Assembly (NCBI GenBank): GCA_944389505.1
Contig: CALXMP010000001.1
Location: 248,001-312,000 of the forward strand
Direction of reading: 5' to 3'
Source: an uncultured Spirochaetaceae bacterium
GTDB taxonomy: Bacteria > Spirochaetota > Spirochaetia > Sphaerochaetales > Sphaerochaetaceae
DNA: 64,000 bases
The notes under the pieces: model-generated
The model's database searches: none
Told to the model about the DNA's origin: nothing
What the model saw: the letters and a program-made list of their open reading frames with translations, nothing else
Translations under genes and position numbers: made by a program
In this document: positions 27,345 to 35,767 of the stretch, one piece after another
How positions within the stretch are numbered: the first letter of the stretch is position 1
Layout of the letters: each line of letters starts with the position of its first letter

Positions 27345-28358
27345 ATGTCCGAATACAAACTGACAGGGCGTGCGAAGAGGATGATCAGGCTTTCTAGCAA
27401 GTTCCAGGCAAGGAATCCTGAGTCCCTTTCCGATGACCTGATAAACAATATAAACAACATGACAATAACAAGACGGGAGGCAAGAAGCGTGCTCTGCAGA
27501 TCAAAGCATGTGATGATGCAGACATTCGTCATTCCCGTCACGGAAGGTGCTGTCACAGGCTACTACTTCTCCGATCCAAAGCTCTCAGAGCTGACAGGTG
27601 TCATGCCTCTCATGATATTCTGCCATGGAGGCGGATGGGTATTCGGGAATATGGATTTCTATTCGATATTCCTCAGCCATCTTGCGGAGGTTACGGAGTC
27701 GGCAATCCTCCTCATCGACTACAGGCTTGCACCGAAATATAAGTTTCCTACCGCAGTTGAGGACTGCTACGATGCGGTTCTCTGGGCAGCAGAAGGGGCA
27801 AAATACTGGAAGATCGATACAGACAGGATCTTCATAGCAGGAGACAGCGCAGGAGGCAATCTTGCAGCTGTGACAGCAATGCTCCTCAGGGACAGGAAAG
27901 GTCCACAGCTTGCAGGACAGATCCTTCTGTACCCGATTACGGACTGCAGGCTCAGGACCCAGTCGATGACGGAGTATAAGGACAGCCCGATGCTCGATGA
28001 GAACATGCTCTCATTCTATGTGAAGAACTATGCGAGGGAGCCGAAGGATATACTCTCCCCAATGTTCTCTCCCCTCCTCAGCCCAGATCTCTCAAGGCTT
28101 CCGCAAGCACTCATCATCTCTGCGGAGATAGATCCTCTTGCCGATGATGGGATTCTCTATGGAAAGGCTCTTGCCGAAGCCGATACGAAATCAAATGTGC
28201 TGATTGCCAAGGGAGCTTTCCATGGCTTCATGCCATATAAGGATGCAATGGGAAGACGCGAAGGCGAGTGCGCGATAAGGCAGTTCACAGCTGGAAGACC
28301 TGTGGAGAACGTACAGTTCTGCACAGAACAGGAGCTGAGGAAAGGCCGCCCTAACTGA
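27345..28358 (+). CDS. Alpha/beta hydrolase, HSL-type esterase/lipase
   Basis: 337 aa from MSEYKLTGRAKRMIRLSSKF; the frame stays open back into the MATE gene but that part is not protein-like. HGGGWVFGN (oxyanion), IAGDSAGGNLAAV (nucleophile Ser), SAEIDPLADDG (Asp) and GAFHGFMPY (His) form a complete triad. The N-terminal ~90 residues are a helical cap. Weak ribosome site; TATACG lies eight bases before the ATG. Confidence 0.85.
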   Translation: MSEYKLTGRAKRMIRLSSKFQARNPESLSDDLINNINNMTITRREARSVLCRSKHVMMQTFVIPVTEGAVTGYYFSDPKLSELTGVMPLMIFCHGGGWVFGNMDFYSIFLSHLAEVTESAILLIDYRLAPKYKFPTAVEDCYDAVLWAAEGAKYWKIDTDRIFIAGDSAGGNLAAVTAMLLRDRKGPQLAGQILLYPITDCRLRTQSMTEYKDSPMLDENMLSFYVKNYAREPKDILSPMFSPLLSPDLSRLPQALIISAEIDPLADDGILYGKALAEADTKSNVLIAKGAFHGFMPYKDAMGRREGECAIRQFTAGRPVENVQFCTEQELRKGRPN

Positions 28359-28361
28359 ATA

Positions 28362-28466
28362 GCCATTAGGAAAGGGCCAGCACCGGAAATAAGGTGTGCG
28401 CTAGGCAAAAGGTTATAAGGGGGATCGCTTAGCATGGACTCCAGTGCTGGTCCTTACCGCAATGGC
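28362..28466. other. ~105-nt foldback element, candidate structured RNA
   Basis: Both ends are complementary. 28362-28367 (GCCATT) pairs with 28461-28466; 28369-28383 pairs with 28444-28458 with one A-A mismatch and one wobble. Inside, GGA (28385-28387) pairs with TCC (28440-28442), and GCTAGGC (28400-28406) with GCTTAGC (28427-28433) around a 20-nt purine-rich loop. It starts four bases after the esterase stop. I do not recognise it as SRP, 6S, tmRNA or a known riboswitch; a short inverted-repeat (MITE-like) element is the alternative. Confidence 0.5.
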
Positions 28467-28628
28467 CATACATATCCGATTCTCCCTCTACTCCCTTTTC
28501 TTGTCAATAATTTTATACACAGATTATTCGATTGATACGATTTTATTGATTTCTGACAGAAAAGTCAGGAAACCTGATTGCACATTCCAGCGATCGAAAA
28601 ACCAGGGACAACCTGCCATAATAGAGCC

Positions 28629-29066
28629 ATGACACCTGAAGAGCGCAGCTACAATATGTCGAGGATACGCGGCAAGGATACATCAATCGAGAAGATGCTA
28701 TCCAGGGCGCTGTGGCATCGCGGGCTACGGTTCAGGAAGAACAGTCCTTCAATCTATGGGCATCCAGATATCTCAATAAAGAAATACAGGATCGCCATAT
28801 TCTGCGATGGTGATTTCTGGCATGGATGGAACTGGGAGGAACGGAAGGACTCTATCAAGTCAAACAGGGACTACTGGATTCCGAAGATTGAGCGCAACAT
28901 GCAGAAGGACATAGAGGTGAACCATGCCCTTACCGCTATGGGCTATACTGTCATAAGAGTATGGGAACATGAGATACGGAAGAATCCCGATGCTGCCGCT
29001 GACATGATAATAAGGACAATCGACGAAGCTAAAGCCAGGCTCACTGCTGCTTCGCGAAAGCAATGA
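28629..29066 (+). CDS. Vsr-like DNA mismatch endonuclease
   Basis: 145 aa from MTPEERSYNMSRIRGKDTSIE. The very-short-patch-repair fold is clear: YGHPDISI carries the catalytic Asp and FCDGDFWHGWNW the catalytic His, with WEHEIRKNP near the C-terminus. The cysteines that bind structural zinc in E. coli Vsr (GCFWH-x3-C) are absent, as in a subgroup common in anaerobes. Vsr nicks at T:G mismatches made by m5C deamination, but no cytosine methyltransferase lies in the window. Its 3' end overlaps the ROK gene by 26 bp, tail to tail. Confidence 0.82.
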   Translation: MTPEERSYNMSRIRGKDTSIEKMLSRALWHRGLRFRKNSPSIYGHPDISIKKYRIAIFCDGDFWHGWNWEERKDSIKSNRDYWIPKIERNMQKDIEVNHALTAMGYTVIRVWEHEIRKNPDAAADMIIRTIDEAKARLTAASRKQ

Positions 29067-30252
29067 AATCCTCATGGATGAGATGGAAGGCGTTATCGAT
29101 GACGAGACCGACTGCTCCCAGTGCCGAGCCATAGGGCTTGATGCTGCAGCGGAGGACCGCAGGATAGATATCCCTCTGCCCTGCGCATGATGCAAGCTCA
29201 TCGGAGACGAAGCTGACAAGAGCATCGGAATCACCTATCGGGCCTCCAAGGACAACCTTCCTTGGATTGAGTACGACTGAGAGTATCATGATAGCCTTCG
29301 TTATCGCGGAAGCCACATGCCTGACAGCTTTGAGAGCTATGGAATCACCCTTCTCCGCATTGGACATTACTTCCTCTGCAGATAGGCTTCCGGCACAGGA
29401 CCTGAGAGCTGATGGGATATCCTCAGAGGCAAGCATCTCATTCACATCCTCGAGAAGCGCATGCTCATTCGCTATGGTGAAAAGACAGCCACGCTTGCCG
29501 CATGAGCAGAGCTTGCCCTCCGGATCTATCTGTATATGGCTTATTCTCCCAGCCCTGCCATCGGCTCCTCTTATGATATGCCCATCGGAGAATATCGCGG
29601 CACGGATACCCTGCCCGATACCTATATAGATCATCGACTGCTCATGCTCAGGGTTCGCGTATTTGTACTCAGCTATTCCTGCAAGATCATTGCGGTTCAT
29701 TACGAAAGTCTCCAGCCCGAGTTCATCCCGGATCCTTCCGGAGATATTCAGTCTGCTGTTCCACCCGTAATCATATGCGAATACGATATCTCCCTGAGCC
29801 TCATCAACAACACCGGGAGCTCCTACGCCGACACCAGGCAGGAATCTCCCAGGGCATTTCTCCATCATATGCCTCAGTCCGCGGACAAGCGTATCGATGA
29901 AATTCTCCTGGGTCATGGGAGATACAGGAATCTCATAGGAATCCACGATACCGCCTGTCATATCGGAGATCACGAACTGCCAGGTATTATCCGCAAGGGA
30001 TGCTCCAAGAGCGAACCACATATCCTTATTCACCGAAAGAGGATTGCCTGGCCTGCCCTTTCCCTGCCGGGCAAGCCTCTGGCCTTCATGCACGAGTCCA
30101 TACGCTATGAAGCGGTTTATTATCTGCGTAACCGTTGCCTTGCTCAGTCCCAGCCGCTTGGCTATCTCCGCTCTGGTAGGATTCCCGGAATCGGAGATTA
30201 TATACCTAAGGACATTCTCGCAGTTCTCATATTCCATATCCTCATAGCGCAT
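29041..30252 (-). CDS. ROK family transcriptional repressor (XylR/NagC-like)
   Basis: 403 aa. A winged helix at residues 15-70 (NPTRAEIAKRLGLSKATVTQIINRF), then a ROK sugar-kinase-like domain with the zinc motif LCSCGKRGCLFTIANE (CxCGxxGC) near residue 250. The ATP-site glycines are only partly kept, as expected for a repressor rather than a kinase. Last gene of the creatinase-like/tctCBA/dehydrogenase cluster, whose promoter carries two dyads resembling ROK-family operators, so it is the probable local repressor with a sugar or sugar-acid ligand. Confidence 0.85.
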   Translation of the reverse strand: MRYEDMEYENCENVLRYIISDSGNPTRAEIAKRLGLSKATVTQIINRFIAYGLVHEGQRLARQGKGRPGNPLSVNKDMWFALGASLADNTWQFVISDMTGGIVDSYEIPVSPMTQENFIDTLVRGLRHMMEKCPGRFLPGVGVGAPGVVDEAQGDIVFAYDYGWNSRLNISGRIRDELGLETFVMNRNDLAGIAEYKYANPEHEQSMIYIGIGQGIRAAIFSDGHIIRGADGRAGRISHIQIDPEGKLCSCGKRGCLFTIANEHALLEDVNEMLASEDIPSALRSCAGSLSAEEVMSNAEKGDSIALKAVRHVASAITKAIMILSVVLNPRKVVLGGPIGDSDALVSFVSDELASCAGQRDIYPAVLRCSIKPYGSALGAVGLVIDNAFHLIHEDFIAFAKQQ

Positions 30253-30295
30253 ACAATCCCTCCTGTCAGGAAAAAGACGATGACCCCATCATAAC

Positions 30296-31456
30296 CTATT
30301 TTCCGACATCTCTGCCAAGGGTAATTCCAACATCCGCAAGATTATCGACGCTTTTCAGCTTCTCATGGAAATGAGGCATCATCCTGACCATTGTTTCTTT
30401 TCTATAGAACGGGTCATCAGAGGCTATCGGGAAGGTAACGGCTTTGTGCTCTGCCGCTGACTTGTATATGCCCATGATCATCTCGATCGTATTGCGGCCA
30501 TCCTGACCGGTTATGAAGAGCTCCTCCTCGCCCCTGATCGCCCTTACGAAGTTCCTCAGCTGGGCTATATGCCCCTCCTCAGGAATAGGCTCAATAGCAT
30601 CATAGAGCGCATTGACTCTCTCCATTTCCTCCTCGGAAGGCTCCGGGAAGCCATTGCCAAGAGGCTTCGAGGCACGGACCTTCCATGGTATGGAGATACC
30701 AGCCTTCTCACCCTGGAAGATCATCTCCTGCTCCTCACCATGGCTGACAAGCGAAGCATTCACCAGAGCCATCGATCCAGGATAATCGAAAACCGCGAAG
30801 ACAAGATCCTCGCATTCGCTGTTGTCATGCCCTACATTGCCCATTATCGCAGTGACACCCCTTGGCTTTCCGAGCATCCAGAGCATAAGGTCGATATGGT
30901 GGGTTGCATGGCTTGTGGTACAGCCTCCGGTCTCCTTCTCCCATGTACCTCTCCACCAGAGGTCATAGTAATTCTGGCCCCTCCACCACCATGAGTTGAT
31001 ATTCGTCTGAAGAATCTTTCCGATTGCTCCAGAGGAGATTATCTCCTTTACCTTCATCATCGGGATCTTGTATCTGTTCTGTGCAACGGATGCGAGAAGC
31101 CGTCCATTCCTCTTCGCCGCATTAATCATCGCATCGCACTCTTCCAGAGATGTTGCCATCGGCTTTTCCGTGATCACATGCATCCCATGCTCAAGCGCTG
31201 CAACCGCGGCCTTCGCATGCTCGCCCGGAGGGAGACAGATCGAGACAGCGTCGATGCCATCCATGTCCCAAAGCTGGGAGTAATCAGAAAGAGCTACAGC
31301 ATCCAGTTCCTTTTCCTTTATCAGAGCCTCTGCCTTATCTGGGAAGATATCGCAGACAGCCCTCACTTCACATATATCGCCAAGAGCCTTGAAGCAGTCA
31401 GCATGGACCTTCGCTATGGCTCCTGAGCCAAGTATCGCAATACCGATTCTATCCAT
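30296..31456 (-). CDS. Gfo/Idh/MocA family oxidoreductase
   Basis: 386 aa from MDRIGIAILGSGAIAKVHAD (the longer frame runs into the upstream terminator). The N-terminal Rossmann site GSGAIA, the EKP motif in HVITEKPMATS with the conserved Lys near residue 95, and the C-terminal alpha/beta domain with GGCTTSHATHHIDLMLWMLG (active-site His) are visible. NAD(P)-dependent oxidation of a sugar, inositol or sugar acid. It lies between the TTT transporter and the ROK regulator, so it probably acts on the imported compound. Confidence 0.88.
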   Translation of the reverse strand: MDRIGIAILGSGAIAKVHADCFKALGDICEVRAVCDIFPDKAEALIKEKELDAVALSDYSQLWDMDGIDAVSICLPPGEHAKAAVAALEHGMHVITEKPMATSLEECDAMINAAKRNGRLLASVAQNRYKIPMMKVKEIISSGAIGKILQTNINSWWWRGQNYYDLWWRGTWEKETGGCTTSHATHHIDLMLWMLGKPRGVTAIMGNVGHDNSECEDLVFAVFDYPGSMALVNASLVSHGEEQEMIFQGEKAGISIPWKVRASKPLGNGFPEPSEEEMERVNALYDAIEPIPEEGHIAQLRNFVRAIRGEEELFITGQDGRNTIEMIMGIYKSAAEHKAVTFPIASDDPFYRKETMVRMMPHFHEKLKSVDNLADVGITLGRDVGK

Positions 31457-31474
31457 ATGAATAATCCTTATTTC

Positions 31475-31504
31475 AAAAAGCGCAGCACCTTCTGGCACTG
31501 CGCT
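31475..31504 (-). terminator. Terminator between tctA and the dehydrogenase gene
   Basis: On the minus strand AGCGCAG pairs with CTGCGCT (the stem continues inside), followed directly by TTTTTG. Read-through would be needed to express the dehydrogenase and ROK genes from the main promoter. Confidence 0.65.
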
Positions 31505-31510
31505 AAGTCA

Positions 31511-32998
31511 TCAGGCTTCCTGCTTGTCCTTCCTGAAGCGGGAATAGATTGTCCAGCCAATGGAGAAAGCAGAAAGAAGAATGAATGCCAGAGAGATCGG
31601 GCGGGTGAAGAACACCGAGATATCATTATTGGAAACGATAAGAGCCCTGTTGAGATTCTCCTCTGCGATAGGTCCAAGAATGACTCCAAGGATGAGAGGA
31701 GCACCTGGGAACCCGTATTTCTTCATCAGATATCCAACGACTCCGAATATTACCGCAACCCAGATATGATACGTCTGGTTTCCGATTGAGAAGGCACCGA
31801 CCATGCAGAGCACGACGATTATCGGCATGAGGATATTTGCAGGTATCTTCAGAATCTTCGGCGATATCCTTGCAAAGAGGAATCCGAAGCCAAGCATCAG
31901 GAACTGTATTACGAACATTCCGGAGAAGATCGTATATACGAGATCCGGGCTTTCGACGAAGAGCATTGGACCGGGGCGCACGCCTACGAGGACAAGTGCA
32001 CCGAGCATGACGGATGTGACGACATCGCCAGGGATTCCAAGCGCGAGCATAGGGATGAGGGCTCCGCCTGTCGTTCCGTTGTTCGCAGCTTCAGGGGCAG
32101 CAACACCCTCGAGCTCACCTGTTCCGAACTTCGAACCGTTCTTCGATATCTTCTTTCCGACATTGTAGGCAAGGAAGCATGCGATAGCTCCGCCGGTACC
32201 TGGGATAATACCGATAATGACACCGATTATCGCACCGACAATCGCGACCTTGAAGACGCCCTTCATCTCGGAGAATGTAGGAACGACCTTCTCGATCTTC
32301 TTGTCATCGAATGTAAGTCCTTTGTTCTTTGAATTGACCTTGATCATTACCTCGCTGAGAGCGAATACACCGATGAGGATCGGGAGGATATCAAGGCCGC
32401 TCATGAGCTTATATGTACCGAATGTGAATCTCGGATTGCCGGTGATCGGATCCATTCCGACTGCAGAGAGCAGAAGTCCGACAGCACCTGCGATCAGGGC
32501 CTTAGTCATACTGCCGCCAGATGCGCTTGCCATGATCGTAAGACCGAAGATAGCGAGCGAGAAGTAATCCGCAGCCTGGAAATTGAGAGCGATGCTGGCG
32601 AGCTCCGGCGCTATGAACATAAGACAGAGCGTCGATACAAGGCCTCCGAGGAACGATGCGAACGATGCGATTCCGATAGCCTTTCCGGCCTTTCCCTTCT
32701 GTGCAAGCGGATAACCATCAAGGACGGTAGCTGCAGCAGATGGAGTTCCCGGCGTATTGAGCAATACTGCCGATATGGATCCACCGTACATCGATCCGCA
32801 GAAGAGACCGCAGAGCATGACGAGCGCTACATCGCTTGGGAGCATATACACCAGAGGCAGAAGCAGGATGATGCCCATCGACCCGGAAAGCCCAGGAATC
32901 GCTCCGATGATAATACCCATAATAATGCCGAAGACCATCAGGACGAATGTCGTAGGATGGAAAACAGCAGCAAAACCTGAAAGTATATATTCAAACAT
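31511..32998 (-). CDS. tctA: Tripartite tricarboxylate transporter, large membrane subunit TctA
   Basis: 495 aa, about 11-12 membrane helices. IIGAIPGLSGSMGIILLLP and, in the second half, GIIPGTGGAIACFLAYN are the duplicated family motifs; GTPSAAATVLDGYPLA is also typical. Forms the proton- or sodium-driven permease that takes the carboxylate from TctC. 12 bp after tctB. Confidence 0.93.
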   Translation of the reverse strand: MFEYILSGFAAVFHPTTFVLMVFGIIMGIIIGAIPGLSGSMGIILLLPLVYMLPSDVALVMLCGLFCGSMYGGSISAVLLNTPGTPSAAATVLDGYPLAQKGKAGKAIGIASFASFLGGLVSTLCLMFIAPELASIALNFQAADYFSLAIFGLTIMASASGGSMTKALIAGAVGLLLSAVGMDPITGNPRFTFGTYKLMSGLDILPILIGVFALSEVMIKVNSKNKGLTFDDKKIEKVVPTFSEMKGVFKVAIVGAIIGVIIGIIPGTGGAIACFLAYNVGKKISKNGSKFGTGELEGVAAPEAANNGTTGGALIPMLALGIPGDVVTSVMLGALVLVGVRPGPMLFVESPDLVYTIFSGMFVIQFLMLGFGFLFARISPKILKIPANILMPIIVVLCMVGAFSIGNQTYHIWVAVIFGVVGYLMKKYGFPGAPLILGVILGPIAEENLNRALIVSNNDISVFFTRPISLAFILLSAFSIGWTIYSRFRKDKQEA

Positions 32999-33010
32999 AG
33001 GTACCTTCCA

Positions 33011-33469
33011 TCAGAACAGGGTGAACCTAGGCAGGAACACCAGGAATACCTCCGTGAAGAGGAGATAAACGATAATAGTGAATACTATCGCTACGATAAG
33101 TCCCATAACCCATCTCTTGATGCCGAAAAGGAACATCAGGACAATGAGCAGTATCGGAGTCATGATGACGAATCCGAGATGCGGGAGAAGCCAGAGATAG
33201 AGCATCATGGACCCTACAAGCTCGACAAGCTTGATCAGCTTCTTGCTGTCCACATTGAATTCAGGACTTCTGACTTTCTGATACAGTGAAATCGCCGTCT
33301 GGCAGGCTCCAAGGATGATAAGCACGACGCCTATGAACTTCGGATAGCCTCCAGCTCCGATACCGGTTTCAGCTGTCTTCAGCGTGAAACTATAACAGAA
33401 TACGAATATGCCCAGAGCAACGATCAGAAGACCGACCACAAGCTCGGAAAAGGCAGCTTTCTTCTCCAT
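33011..33469 (-). CDS. tctB: Tripartite tricarboxylate transporter, small membrane subunit TctB
   Basis: 152 aa with four membrane helices (LVVGLLIVALGIFVFCYSF, GYPKFIGVVLIILGACQTAI, LVGSMMLYLWLLPHLGFVIMT and a final VMGLIVAIVFTIIVYLLF). TctB proteins are poorly conserved; the assignment rests on topology and on its place between tctC and tctA. Confidence 0.88.
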   Translation of the reverse strand: MEKKAAFSELVVGLLIVALGIFVFCYSFTLKTAETGIGAGGYPKFIGVVLIILGACQTAISLYQKVRSPEFNVDSKKLIKLVELVGSMMLYLWLLPHLGFVIMTPILLIVLMFLFGIKRWVMGLIVAIVFTIIVYLLFTEVFLVFLPRFTLF

Positions 33470-33488
33470 AAAACAACCCTCTGTAGAA

Positions 33489-33510
33489 GCTGCCGCTTAT
33501 CCGCGGCAGC
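33489..33510 (-). terminator. Intercistronic hairpin between tctC and tctB
   Basis: GCTGCCGC and GCGGCAGC pair perfectly around TTATCC. No U-run follows (TTCTACAG), so it more likely protects the 3' end of tctC mRNA than terminates. Confidence 0.6.
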
Positions 33511-33519
33511 CCCTGAAAA

Positions 33520-34488
33520 TCAATATCTGTCTCCGAATCCCCTGCTTATGATGAGATCCTTGAATCTCTGATCCTCAGACTTGATGAATTCGTTGTACTC
33601 CTCAGTATCCATATAAGCTGGGATAGCACCGATACCTGAGAGCTTCTCTGCATATGCAGGATCCTCAACACAGGCCTTGATGATGTCATCAAGCTTATCG
33701 ACAAGCTCATCTGGAGTATCAAGAGGAACAGCGATACCTCTCCATTGCCTGAGAACGATGTCATATCCAAGCTCCTTTGCTGTCGGGACATCTGGGAAGT
33801 CAGGGAGTCTCTCCTCTCCGAAGGAAACAAGCATCTTGACCTGTCCGGCCTCAACATTGGAGTAACCCTCAGGAGAGTTGTTCATGGAAGCATCGACCTC
33901 TCCGCTCATAAGACCGATGACGGATGGATTACCGCCATCATATGCAACATGGGTGAACTGTGTTCCAGTTGCATCCTCAAGAAGGAGTGCTGCAAGGTGG
34001 TTTCCACCGCCTGTTCCAGCGTTACCCATCTTGATCTCGCCCGGGTGTGCCTTTGCATACTCGAGGAAGTCTTCAAGCGTATTCCATTCGGAATCTGCTG
34101 GAACGAGGAGGTAATGAGTACTCTCAACGACCTCAGCGACATGCTTGAAGGAGTCATTGGTGAATGGGACATTCGTCATATGCATGTTGGATACATGGGC
34201 ATTTGACCAATGCATGAGGCTGTATCCATCAGGCTGGGCACTGTCGAGATACTGGACAGTTCCAGGAACACCTGATGCGCCAGGAACGTTCTTGATTACC
34301 ATCTGCTGGCCAGTATGCTGGGCAAATACATCAGCAAGAGCTCTGAATGCAAGGTCAGCGCCACCACCTGCAGACCACTGAACAGTAACCTCTACCGGTC
34401 TTGATGGATAGTTATCTTCCTTCTGTCCCTGTGCGAAGACAGAACCCGCAATAAGCAGAACACAGAGCAATGCAAAAGCTTTCTTCAT
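33520..34488 (-). CDS. tctC: Tripartite tricarboxylate transporter substrate-binding protein TctC
   Basis: 322 aa. A signal peptide MKKAFALLCVLLIAGSVFAQ with a likely cut after VFA, giving a periplasmic Bug/TctC receptor. YPSRPVEVTVQWSAGGGADLAFRAL is the family start; NVPGASGVPG and MGNAGTGGGNHLA are ligand-loop motifs. The family binds di- and tricarboxylates, but the substrate here is unknown. First transporter gene of the cluster, 14 bp after the creatinase-like gene. Confidence 0.93.
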   Translation of the reverse strand: MKKAFALLCVLLIAGSVFAQGQKEDNYPSRPVEVTVQWSAGGGADLAFRALADVFAQHTGQQMVIKNVPGASGVPGTVQYLDSAQPDGYSLMHWSNAHVSNMHMTNVPFTNDSFKHVAEVVESTHYLLVPADSEWNTLEDFLEYAKAHPGEIKMGNAGTGGGNHLAALLLEDATGTQFTHVAYDGGNPSVIGLMSGEVDASMNNSPEGYSNVEAGQVKMLVSFGEERLPDFPDVPTAKELGYDIVLRQWRGIAVPLDTPDELVDKLDDIIKACVEDPAYAEKLSGIGAIPAYMDTEEYNEFIKSEDQRFKDLIISRGFGDRY

Positions 34489-34502
34489 TACTCATCCTCC
34501 TT

Positions 34503-35621
34503 TTATATATGCTGATACTTCAGAAGAGGCGCTGCCCTTCTGTAGGTATGGCCGTTTACAGTGATCTCACGGGAAGGGAATATCACAGGGCCTGTGATGA
34601 ACTCGAAGCCCTCATTATTAACCAGGATCGTATCCTCGCTCTTCGTTCCGGTTATCGAAGGATTCCAGCAGAATGCCTGATTCTCCGCCACCGGTATCCT
34701 GTGAGTGAAATCAACACGGTAATCGCGGGGAGCATAACCTATCGGACCACCTTGGTGATGCTTCTCGAACTCCTCAGCATAGCCGTAGTCAGCATAAAGA
34801 CGCTTTGCATCCTCAAGGACTTCGCAGAGCAGACGTCCGGGTCTTGTCGCCTCCATTATCGAGAGATCGATCTGCTGGTTGGCAAGGTACTGCTTCTCAA
34901 GCTCTTCGGAAACCTTTTCGAAATGCACAAAGCGCGACATGCAGACGGTAAGTCCATACTTCCTGAAGTTGCCTCCGACCTGCACCCTCTTCTCGATTCT
35001 CCTCATTGTGGGGACAGGATGGCGGTACAGGCTTATACGGTCATCGGCTGCGCACATCATCGAAGCCATCTCCATGCCGTTCTCAGCAAGGATCCCGCTC
35101 ATGATAGAGACAGAATCGTATTCGGTGTTACCGGGCCTGAGCCTGGATGCAGTCTCCTCCAGGGCTACCGATGCAAGATACCCCAGCTCCCTGTAGCGCT
35201 CAGCCTCGCTCTCGGTCAATGATGCCCTGAGGTTCTTGACCGCAGTAGCCACGTTTTTGGAAGCAAACGGAGCGCCGTAATCAGCACCGATGAATCCGGA
35301 AGGAACAAGCTCCTTGATGATGGCACCTTCCCCTGATGAATCATGCCATGGATGGACTCTGATACCGCTGCAGAACGCCTCCAGCTTCTCCTCATCCTTC
35401 ATTCTTCTTGCCTCAACGGTATTCGTCACTGCATATATTTCACTGGATGTCACAAGAATGCCGCAGTTTCCCATCTCGCCGAGGGCAACATAGTTCCTGC
35501 CCCCTGCGGTTATCCAGGAGAAATCATCCTGCCTCTTCAGATATATCGCATCGAGCTTTTCAGCCTCCATCAGCTTATGGAGCCTCTCTACTTTGATTGC
35601 TATCTCTTCGAGTCGTGTCAT
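34503..35621 (-). CDS. M24/creatinase-like pita-bread-fold protein
   Basis: 372 aa from MTRLEEIAIKVERLHKLM (GAGG upstream of the ATG). An N-terminal creatinase domain (about 1-130) is followed by an M24 domain. Of the five metal ligands of M24 peptidases, the two Asp positions (GGNFRKYGLTVCMSRF region) and the first Glu (FCWNPSITG) are replaced; only a His (KHHQGGPIG) and the last Glu (SEDTILV) are kept. It therefore resembles metal-free creatinase rather than Xaa-Pro peptidase. It leads the tct cluster and could hydrolyse a C-N bond in the imported substrate. Confidence 0.75.
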   Translation of the reverse strand: MTRLEEIAIKVERLHKLMEAEKLDAIYLKRQDDFSWITAGGRNYVALGEMGNCGILVTSSEIYAVTNTVEARRMKDEEKLEAFCSGIRVHPWHDSSGEGAIIKELVPSGFIGADYGAPFASKNVATAVKNLRASLTESEAERYRELGYLASVALEETASRLRPGNTEYDSVSIMSGILAENGMEMASMMCAADDRISLYRHPVPTMRRIEKRVQVGGNFRKYGLTVCMSRFVHFEKVSEELEKQYLANQQIDLSIMEATRPGRLLCEVLEDAKRLYADYGYAEEFEKHHQGGPIGYAPRDYRVDFTHRIPVAENQAFCWNPSITGTKSEDTILVNNEGFEFITGPVIFPSREITVNGHTYRRAAPLLKYQHI

Positions 35622-35636
35622 CGCGGACCTCACAAT

Positions 35637-35688
35637 TTAGTTTGTTAAATAAACTTTAAGCCCTGTTTTGTTTATCTGTCAAACAAAA
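35637..35688 (-). promoter_or_regulatory. Promoter of the tct cluster with two dyad operators
   Basis: Minus-strand -35 TTGACA (35677-35682), 18-bp spacer, -10 TAAAGT (35653-35658). O2, TTTTGTTT-N7-AAACAAAA (35666-35688), covers the -35; O1, AGTTTGTTAAATAAACT (35639-35655), overlaps the -10. Both share TTTGTT/AAAC half-sites like XylR-type ROK operators. Confidence 0.65.
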
Positions 35689-35716
35689 TAATCATTGGAA
35701 TTCATTTCCTCCCTCT

Positions 35717-35745
35717 CTGACAAAAGCCCGGACTTGCCTTATAAT
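35717..35745 (+). promoter_or_regulatory. dnaE promoter
   Basis: CTGACA (35717-35722) and TATAAT (35740-35745) are separated by 17 bp; the TTG start lies 22 bp downstream. Confidence 0.65.
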
Positions 35746-35767
35746 CGATGTATTCACGGAGAAAGCT

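Noticed and set aside
28362-28466. SRP (4.5S) RNA
   Set aside because: The GGAA-tetraloop helix with conserved internal loops (GTCAGG/AGCAG) is missing, although the size is right.
28362-28466. Simple intrinsic terminator of the esterase gene
   Set aside because: The stem encloses 60 nt of further structure and no U-run follows on either strand.
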